From positions 25,584 through 89,583 of the forward strand of contig JAVBUF010000042.1 of assembly GCA_031555615.1 (NCBI GenBank): 64,000 bases of DNA, written 5' to 3'. Positions 1 through 9,575 of this stretch are shown here, piece after piece (within the stretch, counting starts at the first letter, position 1; every line of letters starts with the position of its first letter). The translations under genes and the position numbers were made by a program. The notes beneath the pieces were generated by a model. The model saw only the letters and a program-made list of their open reading frames with translations. It did no database searches and had not been told where the DNA came from. Source of the stretch: UBA935 sp031555615 (GTDB lineage: Bacteria > Bacillota > Clostridia > Lachnospirales > Lachnospiraceae).

Positions 1-97
1 GGAAGCAATTCAGAAAAGTAACCGTACAGAATAGTTTAATTTGATGGGAGAAAAGAGTGAAAAAATGCGTGCTGAAGCACGCGGACAGGAGCCAAGC

Positions 98-1711
98 ATG
101 AAATTAGATAATTGTGGATTGAAAGAAACCTCTTTCTGGGAAACAGCAGGGTATCAGCTTCCCAAGTTTGACCGAGAAAAGGTTTTGAATAAAACCAGGG
201 AAGAGCCTAGGTGGATTCACTTCGGCGCCGGTAATATCTTCCGGGCATTTCAGGCCAATGTAGTTCAAAAACTGTTAAATAGCGGGGATATGGATACGGG
301 TTTGATTGTTGCCGAAGGATATGATTACGAAATCGTTGAAAAGATGAACAGACCCCACGACGACCTTAGCATTTTGGTAACGCTGAAAGCCGATGGCAGT
401 ATTGAAAAAACAGTAGTAGGAAGTGTTGTGGAATCGCTTTGTCTGGATAGTGCCAATAAAGCGGATTATGAGCGCTTGAAAGGTATTTTCCGGAATCCGT
501 CTCTGCAGATGGGGAGCTTTACCATTACTGAAAAAGGCTATAGCCTGGTTGACGGAAGAGGTCAGCTGCTGGAAAGTATCAAAAAGGATTTTGCCAATGG
601 ACCCGGCACACCGGAAAGCTATCTCGGTAAAGTAGTCGGTCTCTTATATGAGCGCTATTTATGCGGAGAAATGCCCATTGCCATGGTCAGCATGGATAAT
701 TGTTCTCATAACGGAACCAAGCTGTTTGAAGCAGTAAAGGCTTTTGCGGAAGAATGGTGTGGTAAAGAGCTTGCGGAAAAGGGATTTGAAGCATACATTA
801 ATAATCCTTCCAAAGTATCGTTTCCCTGGAGTATGATCGACAAAATTACTCCAAGACCGGATGGAAAAGTAAAAGATTTTCTAAAAAAGGATCAAATTGA
901 AGGATTGGAGGAAATCGTTACGGCCAAAGGGACTTATGTTGCCCCCTTTGTCAATGCCGAGGAAAGCGAATATCTGGTAATCGAAGACTGTTTCCCCAAC
1001 GGGAAACCGGATCTGGAAAAAGGCGGGATTATCTTTACCCAGCGGGAAACCGTGGATAAGGTGGAAAAAATGAAGGTTTGCACCTGTCTGAATCCTTTAC
1101 ATACGGCGCTGGCGATATTCGGCTGCCTGTTGGGTTATGACCTGATTTCGGAGGAAATGAAAAATCCGCTGCTGAAAAAAATGGTGGAGCGGATCGGTTA
1201 TGAGGAAGGGCTTCCGGTGGTAGTAAATCCCGGAATTATTGACCCGAAAAAGTTTATTGATGAAGTCCTTGAGGTACGGATTCCCAATCCCTTTATGCCG
1301 GATACACCGCAGCGGATTGCCACCGATACTTCACAGAAACTGGCCATTCGCTTTGGCGAAACAATTAAGGCTTACGAAGAAAGGGCAGATTTACAGGCAA
1401 AAGATCTGGCAGTTATTCCGCTGGTGTTTGCCGGATGGCTGCGCTATCTGATGGCGACAGATGATGAGGGAAATGAATTTGTACTAAGTTCCGACCCTTT
1501 ATTGGAAACTGTTTGTGCCTATGTAAACGAAATGAAGCTGGGGGAAAATCCGCAGGTGGAAGACGGCATAAAACCATTGCTGGAAAATAAGGTTATTTTT
1601 GGCGTGAACCTGTATGAAGTGGGGTTGGCCGGAAAAGTGGTTGCTTATTTTGAAGAAATGACAGCAGCTCCGGGAGCGGTTGAGAAGACGTTGAAAAAAT
1701 ATCTTGGATGA
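98..1711 (+). CDS. Mannitol dehydrogenase family oxidoreductase (fructuronate reductase-like)
   Basis: NAD(P)-dependent polyol/uronate oxidoreductase, expected to interconvert D-mannonate and D-fructuronate or a similar pair in the cytoplasm. The Rossmann motif GAGNIFRAF lies near residues 43-51. The C-terminal half carries the family pattern KVCTCLNPLHTALA with the conserved Lys, Asn and His. The protein is 537 aa, close to UxuB-type members and longer than short mannitol dehydrogenases. The start at 98 is chosen because AGGAG sits six bases upstream; in-frame ATGs at 41 and 65 have weaker sites. The stop codon lies inside a terminator hairpin, so this gene ends a transcript. Neighbouring glycan genes fit sugar-acid catabolism. 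The exact substrate cannot be read from sequence. Confidence 0.85.
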   Translation: MKLDNCGLKETSFWETAGYQLPKFDREKVLNKTREEPRWIHFGAGNIFRAFQANVVQKLLNSGDMDTGLIVAEGYDYEIVEKMNRPHDDLSILVTLKADGSIEKTVVGSVVESLCLDSANKADYERLKGIFRNPSLQMGSFTITEKGYSLVDGRGQLLESIKKDFANGPGTPESYLGKVVGLLYERYLCGEMPIAMVSMDNCSHNGTKLFEAVKAFAEEWCGKELAEKGFEAYINNPSKVSFPWSMIDKITPRPDGKVKDFLKKDQIEGLEEIVTAKGTYVAPFVNAEESEYLVIEDCFPNGKPDLEKGGIIFTQRETVDKVEKMKVCTCLNPLHTALAIFGCLLGYDLISEEMKNPLLKKMVERIGYEEGLPVVVNPGIIDPKKFIDEVLEVRIPNPFMPDTPQRIATDTSQKLAIRFGETIKAYEERADLQAKDLAVIPLVFAGWLRYLMATDDEGNEFVLSSDPLLETVCAYVNEMKLGENPQVEDGIKPLLENKVIFGVNLYEVGLAGKVVAYFEEMTAAPGAVEKTLKKYLG

Positions 1712-1730
1712 AAATCCAAGATATTTTTTT
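1695..1730 (+). terminator. Rho-independent terminator overlapping the stop codon
   Basis: A 15-bp perfect stem (1695-1709 with 1714-1728), GAAA loop and T-run. The TGA stop of the preceding dehydrogenase gene lies in the stem and loop. Confidence 0.85.
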
Positions 1731-1924
1731 CGGCTATATTCATATTCCATTCACCTTCTTTACGTGGAAGAACACTCTTCGCTCCTCTAGTCCGTCTTCT
1801 ATTACAGCATCTTGATGAATAATTGAACATTTTCATTAATTTTTGAAAAACACTTTTTTGCTGCCCATGTATAATGAACTTAGACTTAGTCTGAAAAGAG
1901 TTGGCGAGAAAGGAAATAGATCGT

Positions 1925-2770
1925 ATGACAGTTAAAGCAGTACAGCAGTTTCAATTGCGGACGGTTATGGGTACGGAAAACAAAGCCCGGGAAACCATGA
2001 GGCTGATGAAGGAAGCAGGATATGACGGCATTGAGCTGAATGGCTTTATGATCAAAAAAATGCCTATTATTGTCCGCATCCTTACCCGTCTGGCCGGAAT
2101 GCCCATGGGACGCAGCGGAAATCTGGATTGGAAAAAGCTCATGCAGGAATCAGGACTTAAGGTGGTTAGTGTTCATGAAGACCTGGGCAGTATCTTAAAG
2201 CGAACAGAGGAGATCATCGAGGAAGCCAGGAGCTTTCGGACCCGGTATATTGTGGTAACCGGAATGCATCACTTTGATTATTCGGATAAGCAGGCGGTGC
2301 TGGAGTTGATTGATCAGCTGAACCATGCCGGTAAAATGCTGGCGGACGCAGGTATTCATTTTCTTTATCATAACCACAACAGTGAATTCCGTAAGGTAGA
2401 GCCGGGAAAGACGGCTTATGATCTGATTCTGGAACAAACTGCCCCGGAGTATGTGAATTTTGAGTTCGATTCCTACTGGGCCGCCGAGGCGGGAGTGGAT
2501 GCTCTGGCTTTGATGGAACGCCTGGGCAGCCGGATGAAGCTTTACCATATTAATGACCGGGGCAGCCGGGTGAGGGGGAAAACCGGCTCGATTTTAAAAT
2601 CCGACAGCATGGAGCTGGGATATGGAAATATGAACCTTACAGCAATGGTCGAAACCGCCAAAAAATATGGGGTGGAAGCGGTGATTTTGGAAAGTCACCG
2701 CAACTGGGTTGAAAAATCGCCAGTGAAATCTTTTCAGGCCAGTGCAGAGTTTATGAGTAAATATGTTTAA
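1925..2770 (+). CDS. Sugar phosphate isomerase/epimerase (xylose isomerase-like TIM barrel)
   Basis: Single TIM-barrel protein of 281 aa in the AP-endonuclease-2/xylose-isomerase-like superfamily. Its members isomerise or epimerise keto sugars with a divalent metal. The pattern is visible as EAGYDGIELNG near the start, HNHNSEF in mid-chain, NFEFDSYWAAEAG, and KLYHINDRG and VILESHRN toward the end; these supply the usual His, Glu and Asp metal ligands. ATG 1925 is chosen with AAAGGA upstream; an in-frame TTG at 1901 is the alternative. A TATAAT at 1870-1875 may be its -10 box, without a good -35. It sits between the sugar-acid oxidoreductase and an AraC regulator, so a role in sugar or inositol-type catabolism is inferred. 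The substrate is unknown. Confidence 0.75.
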   Translation: MTVKAVQQFQLRTVMGTENKARETMRLMKEAGYDGIELNGFMIKKMPIIVRILTRLAGMPMGRSGNLDWKKLMQESGLKVVSVHEDLGSILKRTEEIIEEARSFRTRYIVVTGMHHFDYSDKQAVLELIDQLNHAGKMLADAGIHFLYHNHNSEFRKVEPGKTAYDLILEQTAPEYVNFEFDSYWAAEAGVDALALMERLGSRMKLYHINDRGSRVRGKTGSILKSDSMELGYGNMNLTAMVETAKKYGVEAVILESHRNWVEKSPVKSFQASAEFMSKYV

Positions 2771-2780
2771 TTTTAAACGA

Positions 2781-3992
2781 TTAAATCTTTAAATGGTTAC
2801 GCCGGTATTCCGCCGGAGACTCTCCGGTTACTTTCTGGAAGGTATCCGAAAAATAGCTGCGGGAGCTGAAACAGAGTTCATTACAGATATCGATGATGCT
2901 CATATTGGTAGAACTCAGGAGCAGCTGGGCTTTCCTGATCCGTTCCTGTCTGATAAATTCACTGATGCTGCAGCCTTTTTCCTGCTTGAATTTTCGGGAA
3001 AAATAATATTCTGTGTAACCCGCCCGGGAGGCCAGAAACTGGATGGACAATACCTCGGTGATATGGGCAGTGATATAGTCACAACAGCTCCCCACGGACT
3101 TGGAAATATGGGCATTGGCTCGTACCTGTCCCACCCGGCGGACATAATCCTCTAAAACGGTTTCGCCCAGAACCGAGATTTCGGGAATGGATGCGGAATC
3201 CTCGACTCTTTGGGTATAGTAGTCCTGCATGGTATAGGAGACAGTAGGGGAAAGACCGCCTTCAATTGCGGCACGGGAACAAAGGGTCAGGAGAACAAGC
3301 ATATTATTCTTGGCATTCCGCAGGGGGTTCCCGGAATCAAACTTTACCCCGGAGCTGATTGTACGTGACAGGTTAAAGGCTTCTTTATAGCCCGGATTCC
3401 CTTCCCGGATGTTCTGCAGAAAGATTTGTTCGGTTGCCCAGATGCCCCGATGCTCATCAGAGCCGGATGTGAGAACTTCGGTTTCAGCCGATTCGTCTGA
3501 TGAAACAATATGCTGCAGCTGGTGGATAGCAATTTTCTCGCCGGTAATGCAGTAATGCAGCATAATGGCATACTGATAGAGCAGATTGGTGGGGATGATG
3601 GGAACCTCGTCCAACTTTTTAGAAACATTGAATCGTACCTGAACCGACAGGTCATGCCGGTCCAGGGATTCCTTAAGCTGCTCATAGGAGGTTCTGCCGG
3701 CAAAGGTGGGGCCCACAACATGAATATGGATCAGTTCATCTCCTTCCCATTCAAAATCGGCAACCCAAAGCAGATTCAGGAAGGTATCCAGAATAAACGG
3801 ATAGTGTCCGGTCCGGGCATATTTTAAAAGCGGTGTGGACTGGCTTAATAAGAAGAAATGATTTCCATCTACAAATTCTTTGGGACAACTGGTATGAAGC
3901 AGTTTTAAATCGGGAGTATAGGTCCAGTAATAGACATTATGGCTGCAACTGATTAATTCTTGAAATAATTCCAAATTTTCCGTGAGGTTCAT
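2781..3992 (-). CDS. AraC family transcriptional regulator
   Basis: Transcription factor of 403 aa. The last 100 residues are a double helix-turn-helix of the AraC/XylS type: LSIQFLASRAGYTEYYFSRKF for the first helix pair and MSIIDICNELCFSSRSYFSDTFQK with TGESPAEYRR for the second. The long N-terminal part has no cupin pattern I can identify; it resembles the uncharacterised sensory region common in Lachnospiraceae AraC proteins. Two ATGs (3995, 3992) follow AAAGGAG; the second has the better spacing. The gene reads away from the six-gene glycoside operon beginning at 4465 and is the natural candidate for its activator. The ligand is probably a sugar taken up by that operon. Confidence 0.85.
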   Translation of the reverse strand: MNLTENLELFQELISCSHNVYYWTYTPDLKLLHTSCPKEFVDGNHFFLLSQSTPLLKYARTGHYPFILDTFLNLLWVADFEWEGDELIHIHVVGPTFAGRTSYEQLKESLDRHDLSVQVRFNVSKKLDEVPIIPTNLLYQYAIMLHYCITGEKIAIHQLQHIVSSDESAETEVLTSGSDEHRGIWATEQIFLQNIREGNPGYKEAFNLSRTISSGVKFDSGNPLRNAKNNMLVLLTLCSRAAIEGGLSPTVSYTMQDYYTQRVEDSASIPEISVLGETVLEDYVRRVGQVRANAHISKSVGSCCDYITAHITEVLSIQFLASRAGYTEYYFSRKFKQEKGCSISEFIRQERIRKAQLLLSSTNMSIIDICNELCFSSRSYFSDTFQKVTGESPAEYRRNHLKI

Positions 3993-4019
3993 CATCGTCT
4001 CCTTTCCTTCAGGGTATAT

Positions 4020-4250
4020 TTATTCCGCCAGATATGGTGCAATAATCGGAATGTCATCCGGATTCACACAGCGGATAGTTCCCTGCTGACAGTCATAAGG
4101 CTGTCCGGCAACAGTACAGAAAATAAACTGGCTTAAGGTTGAAGAAAGATTAAGCCGGTCTCCTTCTGTTGTCTCATAATAAACTTCGTCCTGACATTTC
4201 CGAACATCTATCAAAAAGTTTGCAATATCAATATTTGACTTTAAATGCAT
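4020..4250 (-). CDS. Small conserved Lachnospiraceae-type protein, possibly HPr-like
   Basis: A 76-aa soluble protein with a perfect AGGAGG site six bases before the ATG, so it is very likely expressed. The pattern ANFLIDVRKCQDEVYY then GDRLNLSSTLSQF resembles the beta-alpha-beta core of HPr-like proteins (compare VDAKSIVGVL in the protein at 22873-23100). There is no phosphorylatable His in a GLHARP context. The gene lies 27 bp upstream of the AraC gene on the same strand and may be cotranscribed with it. Members of this short family are seen in Lachnospiraceae, sometimes under uninformative names. Function unknown. Confidence 0.55.
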   Translation of the reverse strand: MHLKSNIDIANFLIDVRKCQDEVYYETTEGDRLNLSSTLSQFIFCTVAGQPYDCQQGTIRCVNPDDIPIIAPYLAE

Positions 4251-4364
4251 ATTAATGACCTCCTCTTACGTTTTAATTTCTATAATAATTATAGTATATA
4301 ATTTTAAAAATGATATTAAAATATTAGCGAAAATGTATAAAAAATAGTCAAGATGAAATTATAA

Positions 4365-4424
4365 ACAAATTTTTAGACAAAAAAACAAATTTCTGGAAAC
4401 AAAGAATGTAAATTATTTTTATAA
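4365..4424 (+). promoter_or_regulatory. Putative AraC-activated promoter of the glycoside operon
   Basis: Two 13-bp direct repeats, ACAAATTTTTAGA (4365-4377) and ACAAATTTCTGGA (4384-4396), lie 19 bp apart. They end where a -35 box would be, upstream of TATAAT at 4419-4424. No good -35 is present, as expected for an activator-dependent promoter. Binding by the regulator encoded at 2781-3992 is inferred. Confidence 0.45.
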
Positions 4425-4464
4425 TTCAAAATAAGAGGTTATAAAGCAGAGAGGAGAATAGAAG

Positions 4465-5778
4465 ATGTTTTCAAAGGATTTCATGATAGGCGCAGCCACC
4501 GCAGCGCATCAGGTGGAGGGCAACAACATCCATAGTGACTATTGGGTACAGGAACAGGTTCCACATTCCATGTTCAATGAACCGTCGTTGGATGCGGTGG
4601 ATCACTACAACCGGTATGAGGAGGATATCCGCTTGATGGCAGAAGCCGGTTTAAATACGTACCGTTTTTCCATTGAGTGGGCCAGAATCCAGCCGGAACC
4701 GGATGCCTGGGATGAGGTGGAAGTGCAGCATTATCGTGATATGCTGGACTGCTGCCACCAAAATAATGTGAAACCGGTAGTTACCATGATGCATTTTTCC
4801 TCTCCCAAGTGGCTGATCATTCAGGGCGGTTGGGAGAATCCCGAAGTAGTGGAGAAGTTTGCTGCCTATTGTAAACGTCTGGCCGGCGAACTGGGTGATA
4901 AACTGGAATATGTCTGTACCATTAACGAGGCCAATATGCGTCTCCAGCTTGCCGCATTAATGAAAGAAATGATGCTGCGGATGGCCGGGCAGCAGGCGGA
5001 TGCCGCCAAAGAAGCCGAGAATAAGAAAAAAGCGGCACAGGAAAGCGATGTCCAGGTTGGCATCAATATGAATAAGGAAAATATGATGCTTGGCATGATG
5101 GAGTCTGCGCAGGCATTCGGATTACAGGATCCCCGGGCAGTGCACACCTTTGTCTCCCAGTGTACACCGGAAGGTGACCTGTTGGTGATGAAAGCCCATG
5201 AGGCAGCAAGGGATGCAATGAAGGAAGTATGTCCGGATCTGAAAATCGGATTGACATTATCTTTGCATGATATGCAGTCTTATCCGGGCGGGGAAGCCTT
5301 TGCCGAAAAAGAGTGGGAGGAAGAATTCAGACATTATCTCCCTCATATCAAAGACGATGATTACCTTGGCGTGCAATGCTATACCAGAAAACGGTTCGAT
5401 GAGAATGGTGGAGCTCAGGCGGAAGAAGGATGTCGGCGGACCCAGATGGGATATGAAGATTATCCGGTGGCGATTGCCAATGTGATCCGTAAGGTGGCGG
5501 AGGATTTCCACGGCGATTTGATTGTCACCGAAAATGGCATTGCAACTGCAGATGACAATCGGCGCTGCGAGTTTATCCGGGAAGCCACGGATGGGATTTT
5601 GGCCTGTATGGCTGATGGTATCCCGGTGAAGGGATATCTGTACTGGTCCTTGCTGGATAATTTTGAATGGCAGAAGGGCTATGGTATGACCTTTGGGCTG
5701 ATTGCCGTAGATCGCAGCACGCAGACCAGACATCCCAAGGAGAGCCTGCGGGTACTTGGAAGTTTAATCGGACAGTAA
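4465..5778 (+). CDS. Glycoside hydrolase family 1 (beta-glucosidase type)
   Basis: Retaining beta-glycosidase of 437 aa without signal peptide, so cytoplasmic. GH1 landmarks are in order: GAATAAHQVEG near residue 8, YRFSIEWARI (66-75), acid/base Glu155 in TINEAN, nucleophile Glu356 in VTENG, and WSLLDNFEW (394-402) in the sugar-binding site. TINEAN replaces the usual TxNEP, a mild variant. Residues 158-215 are an unusually Met/Ala/Lys-rich helical stretch between the catalytic motifs, which may change aglycone binding. First gene of a six-gene run with a GPH symporter directly downstream. Likely removes beta-linked glucose or a similar sugar from imported glycosides; the exact sugar is not determined. 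Confidence 0.88.
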   Translation: MFSKDFMIGAATAAHQVEGNNIHSDYWVQEQVPHSMFNEPSLDAVDHYNRYEEDIRLMAEAGLNTYRFSIEWARIQPEPDAWDEVEVQHYRDMLDCCHQNNVKPVVTMMHFSSPKWLIIQGGWENPEVVEKFAAYCKRLAGELGDKLEYVCTINEANMRLQLAALMKEMMLRMAGQQADAAKEAENKKKAAQESDVQVGINMNKENMMLGMMESAQAFGLQDPRAVHTFVSQCTPEGDLLVMKAHEAARDAMKEVCPDLKIGLTLSLHDMQSYPGGEAFAEKEWEEEFRHYLPHIKDDDYLGVQCYTRKRFDENGGAQAEEGCRRTQMGYEDYPVAIANVIRKVAEDFHGDLIVTENGIATADDNRRCEFIREATDGILACMADGIPVKGYLYWSLLDNFEWQKGYGMTFGLIAVDRSTQTRHPKESLRVLGSLIGQ

Positions 5779-5810
5779 TAGTGAACTGATTCAAAATGGA
5801 GGAAAAGAAA

Positions 5811-7304
5811 ATGGGAAAAAAAGCAAAAAATATACAGACTCAGGGGGAAATTGATGGCGTACAGTATCGTCGTGCAAAAACATGGCAGATTGCACTGGGG
5901 CAACTTAACAGCGGGGCGGCAATGTGCTTCTACATCTTGATTGGATATGCCAGTTACGTGGGCAATGTGGGTTATGGCGTGGCAACGGCACTGGTGGGCA
6001 TGATTATTACCGGAACCCGTATTTTTGATGGAATTACTGATCCGCTGATTGCATTACTGATTGATAAGACCAATACACGGTTCGGAAAACTTCGCCTTTT
6101 TATGTTCGGGGGCTGGCTGATTGAAACCCTGGCAGTGTTTATGATGTTCAATTGGTTCAGTGGCAAAGGACATGGGGCAATCACTTTTATCCTGATTTAT
6201 ATGTTGTATATAATCGGCTATACAATTAATAATATGGCCGGACAGATCATCCCGCCTTTACTGACCAATGACCCGAAACAGAGACCGATGGTAGGAGTGT
6301 GGTCAACGATTTACAACTATATTATCCCCATGGCTGTTTCCATGGGAATTACAGTTGGGATTTTACCCAAATACGGCAATGAATTTACCGTTCCAATGTT
6401 GGCAGCGGCTTGTGTGTTTACCGTAACGATTTCCTTCGTACTGGAACTATTAGCCTGTATTGGCGTTACACCGGCAGATAAACCGGAGAATTTTATGGGG
6501 GTTAAGACCAAAAAGGATGATGAGAAGGTTAAGGTTAAGGATATGATTGCTATTCTGAAAACCAACCGGGCACTGCAGACTTATATTTTTGCAGCAACAT
6601 CCGATAAGCTGGCAATGCAGACGGCAGGCCAGGCAATAGTCACGACCATGCTGTATGGAATTATTATCGGAAATATGCAGCTTTCAATAATTGTTACCAT
6701 GGTTGCCATGCTGCCTTCCATTCTGTTTGCCATTTATGGGGCCCGTTATGCCGGAAGACATGGAAATAAAGAATCCATTATTGTGTGGACACGGGCATGT
6801 ATAATCGGGACTGTCGTTATGGTGTTATTTTTTGTTCTGACTTCTTCCTGGAAAACAGCAGAGGTGCTCCCCCTGATGGTGATCTTCTTTATCCTGACCC
6901 TGGCCATCAACGGCTGTAAAATGTGCGTGACTACTGCGACCGGTGCGATGCTGGCCGATATCATTGATTATGAACTGGATCGTTCCGGTAAGTTTATGCC
7001 GGGAACAATGACCGGCGTTTATAGTTTTATCGATAAGCTGGTTTCCTCTCTTGGGGCAACCATTGCGGCCGGATGTGTGGCATTGATTGGATATACCGCC
7101 ACGGTGCCGCAGCCGACGGATGAAAGAACAACCGGGGTTTTCTGGATGACCATGGCATTGAGCTATGGCTTGCCGATTCTGGGCTGGCTCTGTACTCTGG
7201 TTGCGTTAAGGTACAGTCCTCTGTCCAAAGAGAAGATGGTAGAGGTGCAGAGAAACATCCAGGATAAGAAAGCAGAGGCTTTAGCTGCAGAAAAATCGGT
7301 ATAG
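5811..7304 (+). CDS. GPH-family glycoside:cation symporter (MFS)
   Basis: Twelve-TM sugar symporter of about 497 aa in the glycoside-pentoside-hexuronide family (MelB/YicJ type). The family signature appears as GTRIFDGITDPLIALLIDKT followed by RFGKLRLFM in the first cytoplasmic loop. A second conserved region, MLADIIDYELDRSGKFMPG, lies after TM10. ATG 5811 is preferred because GGAGG at 5798-5802 lies eight bases upstream; the ATG at 5796 overlaps that site. The start is 33 bp after the GH1 gene and 19 bp before the GH2 gene. It probably brings in the oligosaccharide or glycoside that the surrounding cytoplasmic hydrolases cut. Confidence 0.88.
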   Translation: MGKKAKNIQTQGEIDGVQYRRAKTWQIALGQLNSGAAMCFYILIGYASYVGNVGYGVATALVGMIITGTRIFDGITDPLIALLIDKTNTRFGKLRLFMFGGWLIETLAVFMMFNWFSGKGHGAITFILIYMLYIIGYTINNMAGQIIPPLLTNDPKQRPMVGVWSTIYNYIIPMAVSMGITVGILPKYGNEFTVPMLAAACVFTVTISFVLELLACIGVTPADKPENFMGVKTKKDDEKVKVKDMIAILKTNRALQTYIFAATSDKLAMQTAGQAIVTTMLYGIIIGNMQLSIIVTMVAMLPSILFAIYGARYAGRHGNKESIIVWTRACIIGTVVMVLFFVLTSSWKTAEVLPLMVIFFILTLAINGCKMCVTTATGAMLADIIDYELDRSGKFMPGTMTGVYSFIDKLVSSLGATIAAGCVALIGYTATVPQPTDERTTGVFWMTMALSYGLPILGWLCTLVALRYSPLSKEKMVEVQRNIQDKKAEALAAEKSV

Positions 7305-7322
7305 TCAGGAGAGAAAAATAAA

Positions 7323-9563
7323 ATGCGTAAAACAATTCTTTTGAATCAGGGCTGGCAGTTTGTAAAAACTGCCGCTGATGCCAATCTGGCAGTGCAGGCT
7401 GCGGGGGAGATGATAACTCTTCCTCATACCTGGAATGCTGTAGACGGACAGGACGGTGGAAATGATTATTACCGCGGAACCTGCTGGTATACCAGAAAAC
7501 TGAATATAGCCGAAGAGACCGGATCACAAACCCTGACTCAAGTAAAGGAAGAAAAAGAAGTCTGGCTGGAATTCTGCGGTGCGGCCATGACCGCCAGAGT
7601 GTATCTGAATGGTCAGGAGCTGGCTTGCCATGAAGGCGGATATTCAACTTTCCGAGTCAATTTGACAGAATATCTGCAGGAGGAAAACCAGCTTGCGGTT
7701 TCCGTGGATAATGCAGACAATGACCGTGTTTATCCCCAGAAAGCAGATTTCACCTTTTATGGCGGACTGTATCGGGAAGTAAATCTGCTGGTGGTGCCGA
7801 AAGCCCATTTCGCGCTGGGATATGCCGGAGGACCGGGCATCAAGGTGACACCCAAGGTGATGGGAAGCAATGCGGCAGTGACAGCCGAAGCATGGGTGGA
7901 AGGCCCGGGGAAGAAGGTACGCTTTGCCGTTGGCGAACTGATACAGGAAGCTGAAGTGCGTAATGGACACGCAGAAGCTGTATTTACCATAGAGCAGGTG
8001 CATCTCTGGGATGGAATCGATGATCCCTACCTATACACGATCACTGCTGAAATCTGCGGAGATGACGGGAAAGAGGGAGACAGCATCACTGCCCGCTTTG
8101 GCTGCCGGACCATCAGGTTTGACCCTCAGGCAGGCTTCTATCTCAACGGACGCAATTACCCCCTGCGGGGTGTATCAAGACATCAGGACCGCCTTGGGGC
8201 GGGAAATACCCTGACCAAAGAAATGCAGGAAGAGGATCTGGCCATCATCCGGGAAATAGGCGCCAATACCATCCGTCTGGCCCATTATCAGCATAGTCAG
8301 TACTTTTATGACTTGTGTGATGCCAGCGGGATGATTCTCTGGGCAGAGATTCCCTACATCACCAAACATATGCCAAACGGCCGGGAGAATACCTTAAGCC
8401 AGATGGAGGAGCTGGTAGTGCAGAATTACAATCATCCCTCCATTGTCTGCTGGGGATTGTCCAATGAAATATCCGCAAGCGGCGGTGTAACGGAGGACCT
8501 GATGGAAAACCACCGGCTGCTGAATGACCTGTGCCACCGTCTGGATGCTACCCGTCCCACCACCATGGCCCATGTATTTATGCTGGAGACAGACAGTCCG
8601 CTGCTGGCAATACCGGATATCGCCAGTTATAACCTGTATTTTGGATGGTATCTGGGAGAACTTTCCCAGAATGACCGCTTTTTTGATGAATATCACCAGA
8701 CCTATCCGGATCGCTGCATCGGATTCTCGGAGTATGGAGCTGATGCCAATCCGGCATTCCAGTCCTCCCATCCGGAGAAGGGGGATTATACCGAGACTTA
8801 CCAGTGTGTTTATCATGAGCATATCCTAAACATGATTGAAGAGCGGCCGTATCTCTGGGCCACTCATGTCTGGAACATGTTTGATTTTGCCGCCGACGGC
8901 AGGGACGAGGGCGGAAAGAACGGTCAGAACCAGAAAGGGCTGGTTACCATGGACCGGAAGTTGAAAAAAGATGCTTTCTATCTCTATAAGGCACATTGGA
9001 GCAAAGAGGCATTTGTACATGTCTGCGGAAGGCGGTATATAGAACGGGCAGAGGATGTGACGGAAGTAACCGTTTACTCCAACCAGCCGGAAATCATGCT
9101 ATATGTAGACGGAGAACTGATGGAGACTCAGGAAGGTAAGTATGTATTCCGTTTTCAGGTGCCCATCAGCGGTCAACATACCGTGAAAGCCCAGGCGGGA
9201 GAATGGGAGGATACCATTACCATTCGTAAGGCAGCGAAGCCCAATCCCGATTACCGATTTGGAACTTCCGGGGATATTACTAATTGGTTTGATAAAGAAG
9301 ATTTTAAAGAGGGATATTTCTCCATTAAGGATACTCTGGCAGTATTGCAGAGCAATCCTCATACTGGTGCAATCGTTGGTGCAATGATGGCGCAGGCCTC
9401 CGCCGGCCGGGGAGATGTGGCAGAAAGCGTAAAGGATAACCCTAATCTGATGAAGATGATGGGAGCACAGACATTAGAGAGCCTGCTGAAACAGGCCGGC
9501 GATGTCATCGGCCCGAATCAGCTTAAAGCTTTAAATGATGCATTGCAGCAGATTGCCAAATAA
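7323..9563 (+). CDS. Glycoside hydrolase family 2 (beta-galactosidase type) with extra helical tail
   Basis: Retaining beta-glycosidase of 746 aa. The jelly-roll sugar-binding domain starts with LPHTWNAVDGQ. The TIM barrel carries RGVSRHQDR, acid/base Glu382 in WGLSNEIS and nucleophile Glu470 in FSEYG. No signal peptide. After the normal end, residues 666-746 form a separate Ala/Met/Leu-rich helical module (DTLAVLQSNP to LNDALQQIAK) unlike a GH2 domain. It resembles the tail of the SDR encoded two genes downstream. Start follows GGAG with good spacing, 19 bp after the symporter. Beta-galactosidase, beta-glucuronidase and other GH2 activities cannot be separated here. Confidence 0.85.
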   Translation: MRKTILLNQGWQFVKTAADANLAVQAAGEMITLPHTWNAVDGQDGGNDYYRGTCWYTRKLNIAEETGSQTLTQVKEEKEVWLEFCGAAMTARVYLNGQELACHEGGYSTFRVNLTEYLQEENQLAVSVDNADNDRVYPQKADFTFYGGLYREVNLLVVPKAHFALGYAGGPGIKVTPKVMGSNAAVTAEAWVEGPGKKVRFAVGELIQEAEVRNGHAEAVFTIEQVHLWDGIDDPYLYTITAEICGDDGKEGDSITARFGCRTIRFDPQAGFYLNGRNYPLRGVSRHQDRLGAGNTLTKEMQEEDLAIIREIGANTIRLAHYQHSQYFYDLCDASGMILWAEIPYITKHMPNGRENTLSQMEELVVQNYNHPSIVCWGLSNEISASGGVTEDLMENHRLLNDLCHRLDATRPTTMAHVFMLETDSPLLAIPDIASYNLYFGWYLGELSQNDRFFDEYHQTYPDRCIGFSEYGADANPAFQSSHPEKGDYTETYQCVYHEHILNMIEERPYLWATHVWNMFDFAADGRDEGGKNGQNQKGLVTMDRKLKKDAFYLYKAHWSKEAFVHVCGRRYIERAEDVTEVTVYSNQPEIMLYVDGELMETQEGKYVFRFQVPISGQHTVKAQAGEWEDTITIRKAAKPNPDYRFGTSGDITNWFDKEDFKEGYFSIKDTLAVLQSNPHTGAIVGAMMAQASAGRGDVAESVKDNPNLMKMMGAQTLESLLKQAGDVIGPNQLKALNDALQQIAK

Positions 9564-9575
9564 GGAGGAAAGATG

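Noticed and set aside
1239..1451. Open frame inside the dehydrogenase gene, and many similar frames opposite real genes
   Set aside because: No ribosome site, no recognisable protein features and full overlap with a convincing gene.
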